Assembly (NCBI GenBank): GCA_963794385.1
Contig: CAWCDT010000015.1
Location: 1-64,000, forward strand
DNA length: 64,000 nucleotides
Reading direction: 5' to 3'
Source: Gaiellasilicea sp963794385
GTDB taxonomy: Bacteria; Actinomycetota; Thermoleophilia; Gaiellales; Gaiellaceae
The translations under genes and the position numbers were made by a program. Below, piece after piece: positions 1 to 11,143 of this stretch. Each line of letters begins with the position of its first letter. Within the stretch, counting starts at the first letter, position 1. The notes beneath the pieces are model-generated. The model was not told where the DNA came from. It ran no database searches and saw only the letters and a list, made by a program, of their open reading frames with translations.

Positions 1-2955
1 TCGCGGACGAGCCTTCGCCCGCCCGGCAGCACGGCCGTGACCGTCGTGCCGGGAGCAAAGCGGCTCAGCTTCACCTCGAGCCAGTGGCCGGCGGCGCCGT
101 CGTTCCGGAGCAGGAGCAGGCGCCCGCCGATCGAGTTGACCGCGACGTCCACGTCTCCGTCGTTGTCGTAGTCGGCCGCGGCGAGACCACGGCCGTTGCT
201 GCGCGGTACCGCATCCACCCCGACGGCGTCACCTGCGTCGGCGAACTCGTCGCGACGCCCCTCGCCCGTCTGGTTCTCGAGTACCTGCAGGCGCTCGGCG
301 TCCATCGCGAGGCTCTTCATCGGGATCGCGCCGTTGGCCAGGACGAGGTCGAGATTGCCGTCGAGGTCGAGATCGATCCAGGAAACGCCCCAGCCGGTGA
401 AGTCCGTGCCGAGCGCCGGGGCGAAGTCGGGGCGCGCGTCGGTGAACCCCGTGGGCGAGCTGCGGTAGACGGCGTGCAGCTGTCGGCGCGAGTTCGTCAC
501 GAACAGGTCCTCGCGCCCGTCGAGGCTGTAGTCCGCGGCCGCGACCCCCATGCCGGCATTCGGGTCGTCGACGCCCTCGAGCCGCCCGCGCTCGACGAAG
601 CGGAATCCGAGGCCGCCCGGGCGCGGGCGGTTCAGGTAGAGCCGGTTGGGGTCGAGGTCGTTCGCGACGTAGAGGTCGAGCCGGCCGTCGTCGTCGACGT
701 CCGTGAAGACTGCCCCGAGGCCGTGGTCGACCTGCGCCCTTTCGAGGCCGGCCTGCTTGCCGACCTCGCGGAACCGGGCGCGGCCGTTCCCGTCGGGGCC
801 CTGGTTCAGGTAGAGGCGGTCGCGCACGCCGGCGACGTTGGCCGGGAACCCGGCCGCGGACGAGGGGACGGGGACGTTGGGGTCGGCGTAGCCGGCCACG
901 AACAGGTCCGGGCGTCCGTCGCCGTTCACGTCGCCGACGGCAGCACCCGAATGCCAGCCCGGGTCGTTGATCCCGGCCGCGCGGGCGCCTTCCGTGAACG
1001 TGCCGTCTCCCGTTGCCCCAGAGCAGCGCGTCGTAGCCGTTGGTTGCGGCGTTGTAGCCGGCCGTCGTCACGAAGAGATCCGTGTTGCCGTCCAGATTGA
1101 AGTCCGCCGCGACGCAGCCGTTGCCGCGCAGCTGCAGGTCGGCTCCGGAACCGCGGCTGACGTCCTCGAACCGGCCGCGCACGTTGTGGAAGAGCGCGCT
1201 GCGCGGCAGCTCCGCCGCTTTCGGTCCAGCGGACGAGCTCGTCGTCGCCGTATGCGTTGACGACGAAGAGGTCGAGCCAGCCGTCGTTGTCGTAGTCGAG
1301 CCAGCAGAGGCCGCCGCCCATCATCGCCTCCGGCTCGTTCGTCACCCCGAAGCGGAAGGCGCCGTGCCTGAAGTCGAGCCCGACCTCTGCGGCGACGTCG
1401 CGCAGGCTCACGCCGCCGAGATCGTCCGAGCGCGCGGCGGCGAAAGGAGGGCTCTGACTGACCGCGCGCGGCGGTGATCAGGTAGCGGCCGTCCTTCAGC
1501 ACGAGCTCGAAGGTCCCCACGAAACGTCTCGGTGTGCCGCGGAGCTCGACCGTTCCCGCCACCCTCGCGAGGACAGTCGGGGGCGCCTGGCCGTCGCTGG
1601 GCTCCAGGGTCACCCGGACGCGTTCGATCTCGTAGCGAGGGACGTCGACGGCGCCTCCGTCCGCCGCATCGATCTGCCGCCACACGGCGGCGAGGCGAGC
1701 CCCGTCCGCGCCGGCCGTCGCGCGTTCGCGATCGCGGCGTCGAAGGGCCTCCGACTCGTTCTCGAGGTCGGCGACGACGTCCCTCGCGATCTGCTCCGCC
1801 GTTCGCCGGTCGATCGGCGCGATCCCTTTTCCTGTTTGGACGCTGACGGCGGGGAGCTCGCCCCCAGCGGGCGCGGGCAGAACCGTCGCTTCCGCGCTCG
1901 AGCGGGCCGGGGTCCCGGCGACGACGAGCAGGCCGACGAACCCGACGGCGCCCGCGAGCGCCGCCGCGCCCGCCGTACGGCTGCCGACGCGTCGAGCGCG
2001 CGCCCAGCCGCGTCCGCGAGCGGAGGACGGGCAGGAGCAGCAGGAGCAGCGGTCGCGCCGCGCAGACGAGCGCGAGGGCCGAGAGCACGGCGACCTTGGC
2101 GCCGAACTCGGTCGTCTGGGGCGCGAGCAGGAGCGCCGCCAGCAACCCGATCGACACGGCGTACGCTCGGCGCCCAAGCCGGCTCTCCGGGATCGTCCGC
2201 GGGTCCGTGATCATGAAGAACAGGAAGACGAGGATCTCGGGCGAGAAGGCGAGGACCTTCCAGAACTCCCAATCCGAGACCGGGCCGAGGTGCCAGCGCG
2301 CGAGCATCGCGTGGCCGCTCGCCGCGAGGACGCCCAGGCACGCGGCGAACGTGGCCCAGAACGTGAGCGCGATCGAGAGCAGGCGGAGGCGCCGCAGGAT
2401 CGCGAAGCCGCCGCCGACGATGAGCGCGAGCGCGAGCGCGAGCCACAGGGACATCGGTCCCCACCAGAACTCGAGTGGATCGGCGAGCTCGGGCCCGAGC
2501 AGCAGGAAGCAGAGCACGAGCCCGAAGTTCGACGGGTTGAAGATGTGGCGCCCTCGAAACTGGATCAGGTACTTGGAGAGAAGCGACACGGCCGCGGTCC
2601 CCGCGAAGATCCACCAGCCGTTCATGCTCCACCAGTCGCCGTGCTCGGTGCCCGGCACGCGGAGGATGAAGGCGACGCCGTTTCCGGTCAGGAGCGCGCT
2701 CGCGGGCCACATGAGCACGTGCTGGCGCCGCAGGGCGATCCCCACTTCGAGCACGGCGCACGTCAGCAGGGAGACCAGGATCTGCGCGATCGAGAGCCGG
2801 AACTCGAACGCCACCTGTCCGAGCACCTGCAGCGAGACGATCACGGCGGCGAGATGGAGCCGGGGATCGCGCCACGACGGCAGCAGCACGGGGTACGCCG
2901 TGCCTCGAATCTGCAGGGTCGGCTTGCCGCGGCCGACGGTTGCGGGGGCGCTCAT
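1..2955 (-). CDS. RnfD/NqrB-like membrane module fused to FG-GAP/ASPIC-UnbV repeats (partial, frameshifted)
   Basis: The first ~320 residues from the ATG at 2955 are hydrophobic, with about nine or ten membrane segments. They carry RnfD/NqrB-like landmarks: RHIFNPSNFGLV and FFMITDPRTIP. A linker with one more membrane segment follows, then an extracytoplasmic region opening with SLRDVAAEVGLDF and repeated DxDxDGxxD calcium-type FG-GAP/VCBS motifs (DYDNDGWLDLF, DFNLDGNTDLF, DVDDDGRLDLY). An ASPIC/UnbV-like stretch (GHWLEVKL) ends at the window edge, so the C-terminus is missing. Frame changes near 1995, 1455, 1200 and 1005 split it; each is consistent with one extra base. Known: RnfD/NqrB are flavin-carrying subunits of ion-pumping complexes. 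Inferred: an envelope protein coupling a membrane domain to an external propeller. No other rnf genes are nearby. Confidence 0.75.
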
Positions 2956-3010
2956 CGACGCTCATGTTATGCCGTCCCGCCGGGCTTTCCAGAGCGCCGC
3001 GAAAGTGCAG

Positions 3011-3039
3011 TTGACGCGGGTCTGCGGTGAGTTTAGTTT
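3011..3039 (+). promoter_or_regulatory. Sigma70-type promoter of the sugar ABC operon
   Basis: TTGACG (3011-3016), a 17-base spacer and TAGTTT (3034-3039) form a well-spaced primary-sigma promoter. The predicted start of transcription is near 3046, giving a ~75-base leader before the GTG at 3122. It is the best -35/-10 pair in the left part of the window. Confidence 0.6.
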
Positions 3040-3121
3040 GGCTGCTGGCTCAACAATCCGGGACGTTGGCCGTCTGTGACTTCTTGGAATCCCTGTCCGA
3101 ACGGAGATGGAGGGAGAGACT

Positions 3122-4191
3122 GTGAAGAGATTGATCGTTGCACTCGTCATCGGGGCACTGACGGTGAGCGTCACCGTCACGTCTGCGGTGGCGAAGCCGG
3201 GCAAGACGGGCTGCGGCCGCGGCAGACATCTGCGTCCTGCTGCCGGACCCGAAGACGTCGGTCCGCTGGGAGACGCAGGACCGGCCGGCGCTCGTCGCCG
3301 CCTTCACGAAGGCGAAGCGTCTCGTACGTCATCAACAACGCCAACGGCGATGCGCAGCGGCAGCGCTCGCAGGCCGACCAGTGCCTGAGCGCAGGCGCCA
3401 AGGTCATCATCCTCGTGTCGCTCGACGCCGGCTCCTCGATCGCGATCGAGAACGCGGCGAAGTCGCAGGACGCCCAGGTGATCGAGTACGACCGCCAGGT
3501 CAAGGGCGGCAGCGCCGCGATCTACATCTCGTTCGACGGCAGGCAGGTCGGCGTCCTGCAGGGCAAGGGTGTCGTGGACGGGCTGAGGGCGAAGGGCATG
3601 TACTCGAAGAAGCCGGTCGTCGCCGAGCTGCACGGCGGGCAGACCGACAACAACTCGTTCCTCTTCAAGGGCGGCTACGAGTCGGTCCTGAACCCGCTCT
3701 ACAAGAACGGCACCTTCAAGAAGGGCCCGCAGCAGTTCACGCCGGACTGGGACAACCAGAAGGCGGGGACGATCTTCGAGCAGATGCTCACGCGGACCCA
3801 GAACAAGATCGACGCTGTCGCGGCGGCCAACGACGGCCTCGCCAACGCGGTGGTCGTGGCGCTGAAGGCACGCAAGCTGAAGCCGATCCCGCTGAGCGGT
3901 CAGGACGCGACCGAGCAGGGCGTCCAGAACATCATCTCCGGCTGGCAGACGATGACGATCTGGAAGGACACGCGGAAGCTCGCGACTGCCTCGGCTACGG
4001 CCGCGATCGCGCTCCTCAGGGGAGCGAAGCCGAGGACGACGGGCACGGTCGACAACAACGGCAAGCGGCTGCCGGCGTACATCATCCCGCCGCAGACGAT
4101 CAACAAGTCCAACTACAAGATCCTCTTCACGAGCGGCTACCTGAAGAGGAGCAAGGTCTGCGTCGGCCAGTACAGGCAGTTCTGCACCTAG
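3122..4191 (+). CDS. Sugar ABC transporter substrate-binding protein (XylF/RbsB-type, frameshifted)
   Basis: Extracytoplasmic sugar-binding lipoprotein or secreted protein of the periplasmic-binding-protein type 1 family. The GTG at 3122 is preferred over the ATG at 3107 because GGAGGGAG lies just upstream as a ribosome binding site. A signal peptide (VKRLIVALVIGALTVSVTVTS, cleaved near AVA) is clear. The mature part contains the ADICVLLPDPKTSVRWE strand, the SYVINNANGD stretch, a hinge EYDRQV, and the C-terminal lobe AAANDGLANAVV and PLSGQDA, closest in style to XylF. Frame breaks near 3213 and 3318 are each removed by deleting one base. It is followed by the ATPase and permease genes, so it is the uptake receptor of one transporter. 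Exact sugar unknown; xylose or a related aldose is suggested by neighbours. Confidence 0.88.
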
Positions 4192-4265
4192 CCGAGGCAG
4201 TCGTCATCGCGGAGGCGCCCTCGGCGGGGCGCCTCCGCCCGCTTCTGTGGTATGAGACTCCCGCC

Positions 4266-5048
<783 letters not shown>

Positions 5049-5052
<4 letters not shown>

Positions 5053-6273
5053 CTGCGGGAGCACAGGCGGTCGAGGTCGAGCCGACCGGGCTCGGGCTCG
5101 ATTCCGCGCCGCATCTACGACAACTTCCGGGCCGGCAACCTCGGGCCGGCGCCCGTGCTGCTCGCGCTCGCGATCATCGTCGCCTACTTCAGCCAGACGG
5201 CACCCAACTTCTTCTCCGCCGGCAACTTCAACAACATCATCACGCAGATGGCCGGGACGACGCTGATCGCCTTCGGCGTCGTCTTCGTGCTCCTCCTCGG
5301 CGAGATCGACCTGTCGGTCGCCTACGTCAGCGGGCTCTGCGCCGTGGTCGCGGCCGAGGCCCAGCTTCCGGACGGCGCGCACCTACCCGGGCTCATCGCC
5401 ATGGGCCTGGCCGTCCTCACCGGCGTCGCGATCGGCGCCTTCCAGGGGTCGTTCGTCGCGCTGATCGGCGTGCCGTCGTTCGTCGTGACGCTGGCCGGCT
5501 TCCTGATGTGGCAAGGCGTGATCATCGAGCGAGTCGAGGCGCGCGGCGCGATCATCATCCAGGACACCTGGATCAACAACACGGCGAACTACTTCTTCAG
5601 CCACAGGGCGGGCTGGATCATGGCGGCGATCCTCAGCGGGGTCTACGTGATCGCGGTCCTGAGCGCGTTCTACGCGAACCTCCGCCACGGCATCCGTCCG
5701 CGCGATCCGTTCATCTTCGGCCTCAGGCTGGTGCTGCCGCCGGCGCTGATCTTCCTGGTCGTCGCGATCTGCAACCAGGACCAGCGCCGCGGCGTCCCGT
5801 TGGCCCTGATCATCGTGTTGGTCGCGCTCTTCGTGCTGACGTTCCTCGCCAAGCGCACGACGTTCGGCCGGCACGTCTACGCCGTCGGCGGCAACGCGGA
5901 GGCTGCCCGCCGGGCGGGTATCAACGTCGCGCGGATCCGGATCCTCGTCTTCATGCTCGCCGGAGCGATGTCCGCGATCGGCGGCATCGTCCTCGCCGCG
6001 AGGCTGAACAGCGTCGACCTGAACCAGGGCGGCGGCACGTTGCTGATCGACGTGATCGCGGCGGCGGTGATCGGCGGCACGAGCCTCTTCGGCGGGCGCG
6101 GCGAGGTCCGCAATGCCCTCTTCGGCGCGCTCGTGATCAAGACGATCGAGAACGGCCTCAACACGAAGGGCTACAGCCAGGGGATCATCTTCATCGTCAC
6201 GGGCGCGATCCTGCTCTTCGCGGTCACGCTCGACGCGATCGCGCGCCGGCTGCAGGCCAAGGCCGGTCGTTAG
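5049..6273 (+). CDS. Sugar ABC transporter permease (XylH/RbsC family, frameshifted near N-terminus)
   Basis: Integral membrane permease of a carbohydrate uptake ABC transporter. The start GTG 5049 overlaps the ATPase stop. A cytoplasmic N-terminus (...RRIYDNFRAGNLGPAPVLL) leads into about ten membrane helices, with family landmarks GEIDLSVAYVSGLCA, GVPSFVVTLAGFLMWQGV and VYAVGGNAEAARRAGI plus the C-terminal GGTSLFGGRGEVRNALFGAL, typical of XylH/RbsC. One extra base near 5098 (gggctcgatt) shifts frame before the first helix. The stop overlaps that of the convergent oxidoreductase gene by four bases, so the two transcripts end against each other. Confidence 0.88.
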
Positions 6274-7367
6274 CGGTACGTCACGGCGACGCGCTGGCCG
6301 CTGTCGCTCGAGCGGACGATCGCGTCGCAGACCTCGGCAGCCCGGTAGCCGTCCTCGAACGTCGCGCCGTACGGCGCCACCTCGGTCTCGCCCGCGATCG
6401 CGTTCAGCAGGTGGTACGCCTCGTGGACGAAGGTGTCGCCCCAGCCGATGATGTGCCCGGGCGGCCACCAGAGGTCCCAGAAGGGGTGATCCGCCTCGGA
6501 GACGAGCACCGTCTTGAAGCCACGCGCCCGGTCGCCGTCGGCCCGGAAGACCTGCAGCTCGTTGAGCCGCTCCATGTCGAACGCGAGGGACGCCTTCGAC
6601 CCGTTGATCTCCCACTGGAACGCGTTCCGCCTCCCGAGCGCGAGCCGCGTCGCCTCGATCGTGCCGACGGGCCCGTTCTCGAACTCGACCGCCGCCTCGA
6701 GCGCGTCGTCCACCTTCCGGCCGGGCAGGAAGGTGCGCACGAGCGCCGACACGGTCGAGACCTCGCCGACGAGGAAGCGGGCGAGGTCGACCACGTGCGT
6801 GCCGAGGTCGCCGATCGCGCCCGAGCCTGCCTCCTCCGGCTGGAAGCGCCACGTGTCGAGCGTCGGGTCGTCGCCCCAGTCCTGCAGGTAGCGGCCGCGG
6901 AAGTGGCGGATCTCGCCGAGCTCGCCGGCCTCGATCATCTCCCGGGCGAGCCGCACCGCCGGCACGAAGCGGTAGTTGAAGCCGCAGAGATGCTTGACGC
7001 CGGTCGCCGCGACCCGCTGCCAGATCTCGTGGCTCTCGGCGGCGTCGCGGCCGAGCGGCTTCTCGCAGAGGACGTGCTTGCCCGCCTCGGCGGCGGCGAT
7101 CGTCGGCTCGGCGTGGAGCGAGTTGGGGCCGCCGTTGTCGAAGAGGCCGATCGCCGGGTCGTCGACGAGCTCTCGCCAGTCGGTCGTCCAGCGCTCGTAG
7201 CCGAAGCGGCCGGCGACCTCGCTGACGGCGGCCTCGTCACGGCCCGCGATCGCGACGAGCCGCGGGCTGAGCGGCGAGTCGAGGGCGGCGAGCGCCCGGA
7301 AGGCGCGCGAGTGCGCCTTGCCCATGAACGCGTAGCCGAGCATGCCGATGCCGATTTCTTCCGCCAT
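6270..7367 (-). CDS. Gfo/Idh/MocA family oxidoreductase
   Basis: Predicted NAD(P)-dependent sugar or inositol dehydrogenase, 365 residues. The ATG at 7367 gives MAEEIGIGMLGYAFMGKAHSRAF, the Rossmann start (GxxGxxxGxxHxxA style). CEKPLG is the conserved EKP active-site motif; GFNYRFVPA and GDLGTHVVDLARFL give the catalytic-region HxxD-type signature (GTHVVD). Length matches the family. It lies on the minus strand between two plus-strand parts of the sugar locus, head-to-head with the GlcG-family gene at 7419, so the 51-base gap between them must hold both control regions. Specificity cannot be read from sequence; the context suggests oxidation of a sugar imported by the adjacent ABC system. 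Confidence 0.88.
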   Translation of the reverse strand: MAEEIGIGMLGYAFMGKAHSRAFRALAALDSPLSPRLVAIAGRDEAAVSEVAGRFGYERWTTDWRELVDDPAIGLFDNGGPNSLHAEPTIAAAEAGKHVLCEKPLGRDAAESHEIWQRVAATGVKHLCGFNYRFVPAVRLAREMIEAGELGEIRHFRGRYLQDWGDDPTLDTWRFQPEEAGSGAIGDLGTHVVDLARFLVGEVSTVSALVRTFLPGRKVDDALEAAVEFENGPVGTIEATRLALGRRNAFQWEINGSKASLAFDMERLNELQVFRADGDRARGFKTVLVSEADHPFWDLWWPPGHIIGWGDTFVHEAYHLLNAIAGETEVAPYGATFEDGYRAAEVCDAIVRSSDSGQRVAVTYR

Positions 7368-7418
7368 GTGCTCCTGTCGTAGGGTTGCCCGGAGAGTCTC
7401 AACCATTCGGAGGCACGC

Positions 7419-7816
7419 GTGAAGCTCGAACAGGCACGGCAGATCGTCGACACGGTCGTCGCGGAGGCGTCGGCACCCGTGTCGGTGTTCGTCGCGGACG
7501 CGCACGGCGAGCTCGTCGCGGCGGCGACGATGGACGGCGCCGCTCCGGACACTCGGTTGAACGCGCAGCGCAAGGCGTACACGGCCGCGCGCAGCGACGC
7601 AGTCTCGACGCGGGCGCTCGCGGAGAAGCTTGGGCTCGAAGCCGCCGGCCGAGCTCGCGAGCTTCGACCCGTTCTTCACGTTCTTCCTCGGCGGCGTAGC
7701 GGGGTTCGCCGAAGGCAAACGGGTCGGCGCAGTCGGCGTCAGCGGCCTCTCCGGGCGCGGACGACGACGCACTCGCGCGGCGGGCGCTCGAGCAAGCCGG
7801 GCTGGAGACGCAGTGA
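7419..7816 (+). CDS. GlcG/HbpS (DUF336) family protein, frameshifted
   Basis: Small protein of the GlcG/HbpS fold, found with sugar or glycolate catabolism genes and in a few cases binding haem. GTG 7419 has GGAGGC upstream. VKLEQARQIVDTVVAEA and PVSVFVADAHGELVAAATMDGA are the usual N-terminal helix and strand; FGGV-type loop FFLGGVAGFAEGKRVGAVGVSG is typical of the C-terminal half. Two frame changes near 7655 and 7757 are each explained by one extra G. The TGA overlaps the next GTG (GTGA), so translation is probably coupled to the dehydrogenase. Biochemical role unknown. Confidence 0.75.
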
Positions 7817-8763
7817 AGCTCGGCCTCCTCTCCACGGCGAACATCAACGAGATGCTGATCGCGGCAGCGCCTGACGAGGTCGAGCTCGCGGCGGTCGCGA
7901 GCCGCGACGGCGACCGGGCGAAGGCCTACGCGAGCGAGCACGGGATCCCCCGTTCCCACGGCAGCTACGAGGCGCTGCTCGCGGACGACGAGCTCGACGC
8001 CGTCTACATCTCGCTGCCGAACCGCCTCCACCACGAGTGGACGATGAAGGCGCTCGCCGCAGGCAAGCACGTGCTCGTGGAGAAGCCCTACTCGCGGCGG
8101 CCGGAGGAGGTGGAGGAGGCATGGGACGCCGCCGCCGGCGCCGGGCTCGTCCTGATGGAGGCCTACATGTACCGGCACCACCCGCAGGCGGCGAAGGCGC
8201 GCGCGCTCGTCGACGACGGCGCGATCGGCCGCCTGCGCGCGATCCGTTCGACGTTCAGCTTCCAGCTGCGCGACCTCTCGAACATACGGATGCTGGCCGA
8301 CCTCGACGGGGGAGCGCTGATGGACGTCGGCTGCTACTGCGTCAGCGGCTCGCGCCTGCTCGCGGGCGAGCCGGAACACGTCTTCGGAGAGCAGGTGCTC
8401 GGCCCGACGGGCGTCGACGTCGACTTCCACGGCACGCTGCGCTTTCCGAACGACGTGATCGCTCAGTTCGACGCCTCGTTCTCGCTCCCGAAGCGGCAGC
8501 GCCTCGAGGCGGTGGGCGAGGAGGGGACGCTCGTCGTCGAGGCGCCCTGGCGGGCCGACTGGGGCGGCGGCGTGCTCGTGAACGACGAGGCCGTTCCCGT
8601 CGACGAGGCGGATTCGTACCGGCTCGAGCTGACCAACTTCGCGGCCGCGGTCGACGGCACCGCCGAGCCGTTGCTGGGCCGGGAGGATGCGCTCGCACAG
8701 GCGCGGACGATCGACGCTCTCTACCGCTCGGCCGGTTCGGGCGAGACCGTCGAGACGGCGTGA
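7813..8763 (+). CDS. Gfo/Idh/MocA family oxidoreductase
   Basis: Second predicted NAD(P)-dependent sugar dehydrogenase of the locus, 316 residues. GTG 7813 overlaps the preceding stop. The N-terminus VKLGLLSTANINEMLI is the Rossmann turn, VEKPYSRRP carries the EKP motif, EAYMYRHHPQ follows, and GGALMDVGCYCVSGSRLLAG matches the D-xylose/trans-dihydrodiol dehydrogenase branch of the family, in which GxxxDxGxY is the catalytic-region signature. No frame break. The tight overlap with upstream and downstream genes places it in one operon with the isomerase-like and kinase genes. It may oxidise xylose or a derived sugar; this is inference from context. Confidence 0.88.
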   Translation: MKLGLLSTANINEMLIAAAPDEVELAAVASRDGDRAKAYASEHGIPRSHGSYEALLADDELDAVYISLPNRLHHEWTMKALAAGKHVLVEKPYSRRPEEVEEAWDAAAGAGLVLMEAYMYRHHPQAAKARALVDDGAIGRLRAIRSTFSFQLRDLSNIRMLADLDGGALMDVGCYCVSGSRLLAGEPEHVFGEQVLGPTGVDVDFHGTLRFPNDVIAQFDASFSLPKRQRLEAVGEEGTLVVEAPWRADWGGGVLVNDEAVPVDEADSYRLELTNFAAAVDGTAEPLLGREDALAQARTIDALYRSAGSGETVETA

Positions 8764-9759
8764 AGACCAGCCTCGGCATCTGGGCCCTCGGCACGATGGC
8801 GACCCGCTTCGTCCCCGGCGGGTACAAGCCGGAGTTCGCCGGCGAGACAACGGTGGAACGCGTCCGGCGCGCGGTGGAGGGGCTCGGCGACCTGATCGAC
8901 GGCTACGAGTTCCATTACCCGCAAGAGCTCTCGCACCGAGAACCTCGACGAGGTCCGCGACGCGCTCGGCGAGCACGACATCTACTGCATGGCGACCGGG
9001 CTCCATCTCGACGCCCGCTTCGGCCGCGGCGGCCTCGTCTCGCCCGACCCGGCCACGCGCGCGGAGGCGGTCAAGCGGACGCTCGACGCGGCCGAGTTCG
9101 CCGGCTCAATCGGCGCTCACTTCATCATCTGGCCGGGGATCGAGGGCTACAACTACCCGTTCCAGACGCCGTACGCCGACAGCTGGGCCTGGCTCGTCGA
9201 CGGCGTCGGGCAGGCGGCCGAGGTGTGCGCGCGGCACGGCGTGAAGCTCTTCCTCGAGCACAAGAACTCCGAGCCCGCGATGAAGATCCTGATGCGGAAC
9301 GTCGGCATGACCCTGCACGTGATCCACAAGCTGCGCGCGCAGGGGATCGACAACGTCCAGGTCAACATGGACTGGCAGCACCTGATCATGAACCGCGAGA
9401 ACCTCGCCGAATACGCGGCGCTGCTCGCGGCCGAGGGCCTGCTCGGCCACCAGCACGCGAACTCGGGCTGGGGCGACTTCGACGACGACAACATGGTCGG
9501 CGCGACCGCGTTCATGGAGACGCTGGAGCTGGCCGTGGAGCTGCGCCGGGCGAACTACGGCGCGGGCGGCGAGCGGCTCGGCTTCGACCTCTACCCGTAC
9601 ACGGAGGACGCGGTCGCCGCCGTCCGGCGCAGCGTGCTCCAGTGGCGGTTCATCGACGGTGTCGCCGCGAAGATCGACGACGCGGCGCTGCGCGAGGCGC
9701 AGGCGCAGAAGGACGCCGTGCGCGCCTACGAGCTCGTCTACGCCGCCCTCGGAGCGTGA
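8760..9759 (+). CDS. Xylose-isomerase-like TIM-barrel sugar isomerase (frameshifted)
   Basis: Predicted metal-dependent aldose-ketose isomerase. GTG 8760 overlaps the upstream TGA. N-terminal KTSLGIWALGTMATRFVPGGY and GLHLDARFGRGG, then IWPGIEGYNYPF, EHKNSEPAMKI, VQVNMDWQHLI and GHQHANSGWGDFDDD align in order with the metal-binding residues of XylA (WGGREGY, EPKPKEP, NxEANHA, DANRGD). The motifs are divergent but the glutamate, aspartate/histidine and terminal acidic sets are present. An extra C near 8935 (caccgag) shifts frame after HYPQELSH. Immediate coupling to a xylulokinase supports a ketose product that is phosphorylated next. True XylA, a rhamnose-isomerase-like, or an epimerase role remain possible. 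Confidence 0.8.
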
Positions 9760-11143
9760 GGCTCGTCGGGCTGGACGTCGGGACGACCGGCGTCAAGGCT
9801 CTCGCCCTCTCGCCGACGGGGGACGTGCTCGCGAAGGCCGAGCACGGGTATCCGCTCTCGACGCCGCAACCCGGCTGGGCCGAGCAGGATCCCGACGACT
9901 GGTGGCGTGCGGGCGAGGCTGCGCTGCGCGACATCGGCTGGACTGAGGGCGAGCCGCTCGGCTTCTCCGGGCAGATGCACGGGCTCGTCGCGCTCGGCGC
10001 GGACGACGCGGTGCTGCGGCCGGCGATCCTCTGGAACGACCAGCGCACCGCCGCGGAGTGCGCCGAGATCGAGCGGCTCGTCGGCCTCGAGCGACTGGTC
10101 CAGCTGACCGGGAATCGCGCTCTCACCGGTTTCACGGCGCCGAAGCTGCTCTGGCTCCGGCACCACGAGCCGGAGGTCTTCGGCCGGATCGCGCACGTGC
10201 TGCTCCCGAAGGACTACGTGCGCTTCCGGCTCACAGGCGAGCGCGCGATCGACGCGGCCGACGCGTCGGGGACGTTGCTCTTCGACGTCGCCGGCCGGCG
10301 CTGGAGCGACGAGCTGCTGGAGCTGCTCGAGCTGCCCGCGCGGCTGGTTGCCGGACGCGTACGAGAGCACGGAGATCGGCGGCGCGGGCGACCAGGCAGC
10401 TGCGGCGCTCGGGGTCGGTGTCGACCGTCCCGGCAGGCTCTCGGTCGTGCTCGGCACGTCGGGCGTCGTCTTCGCGGCGCTCGACGAGTTCGCCGCCGAC
10501 CCGCAGGCGCGGGTGCACGCCTTCTGCCATGCCCTGCCCGCGACCTGGCACGCGATGGGAGTGATGCTCTCGGCCGCCGGATCGCTCGGCTGGCTGCGCG
10601 ACGTGCTGGCGGCCGACTACGACGAACTGCTGGCCGACGCCGAGCGGTGGCCACCGGGTGTCGAAGGGGTTCTGTTCGCGCCCTACCTGGCCGGGGAACG
10701 CACCCCGCATGCCGATCCCGACGCGCGGGGCGCCTTCACGGGCCTCGGTCTGCGGCACGACCGCGGCGCACTCGCGCGTGCAGTGCTCGAGGGCGTGGCG
10801 TTCGGGCTGCGCGACTCGCTCGAGCTGCTCGTCGAGCTCGGCGTCGAGCCGGTCGCGGCCCGTGTCTCCGGCGGCGGCGCGCGCAGCTCGCTCTGGCTGC
10901 GGATCGTCTCGTCCGTGCTCGGGCTCCCACTCGAGCTCACCGCTGCGGAGGAAGGGTCGGCTTTCGGGGCCGCGCTGCTCGGCGGTGTCGCCGCCGGCGA
11001 GTTCGCCTCGGCCGGGGAGGCGGTCGCCGCCTGCGTCCGGGTGCGCGCAGACCGTCGACCCCGAGCCTGCGTGGACCGGCCCGTACGAAGAGGCATACGC
11101 TCGCTACCGCTCGCTCTATCCCGCACTGAAGGAGGTCCGATGA
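9756..11143 (+). CDS. xylB: Xylulokinase (FGGY family), frameshifted and with an apparent internal deletion
   Basis: Phosphorylates D-xylulose for entry to the pentose phosphate pathway. GTG 9756 overlaps the isomerase stop. GLDVGTTGVKALAL is the phosphate-binding loop, GFSGQMHGLV and ILWNDQRT are the xylulokinase signatures, and GTSGVVFAA, LAGERTPHADPDARG and RVSGGGARSSLW form the C-terminal ATPase-core motifs. Extra bases near 10350 and 11043 break the frame. The segment that normally links YESxEx to the GGGDQAA loop is only YESTEIGGAGDQAA, about 25 residues shorter than usual, suggesting a small deletion or a collapsed repeat. Total coding length is ~462 residues against ~485-500 in the family. 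Confidence 0.87.
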
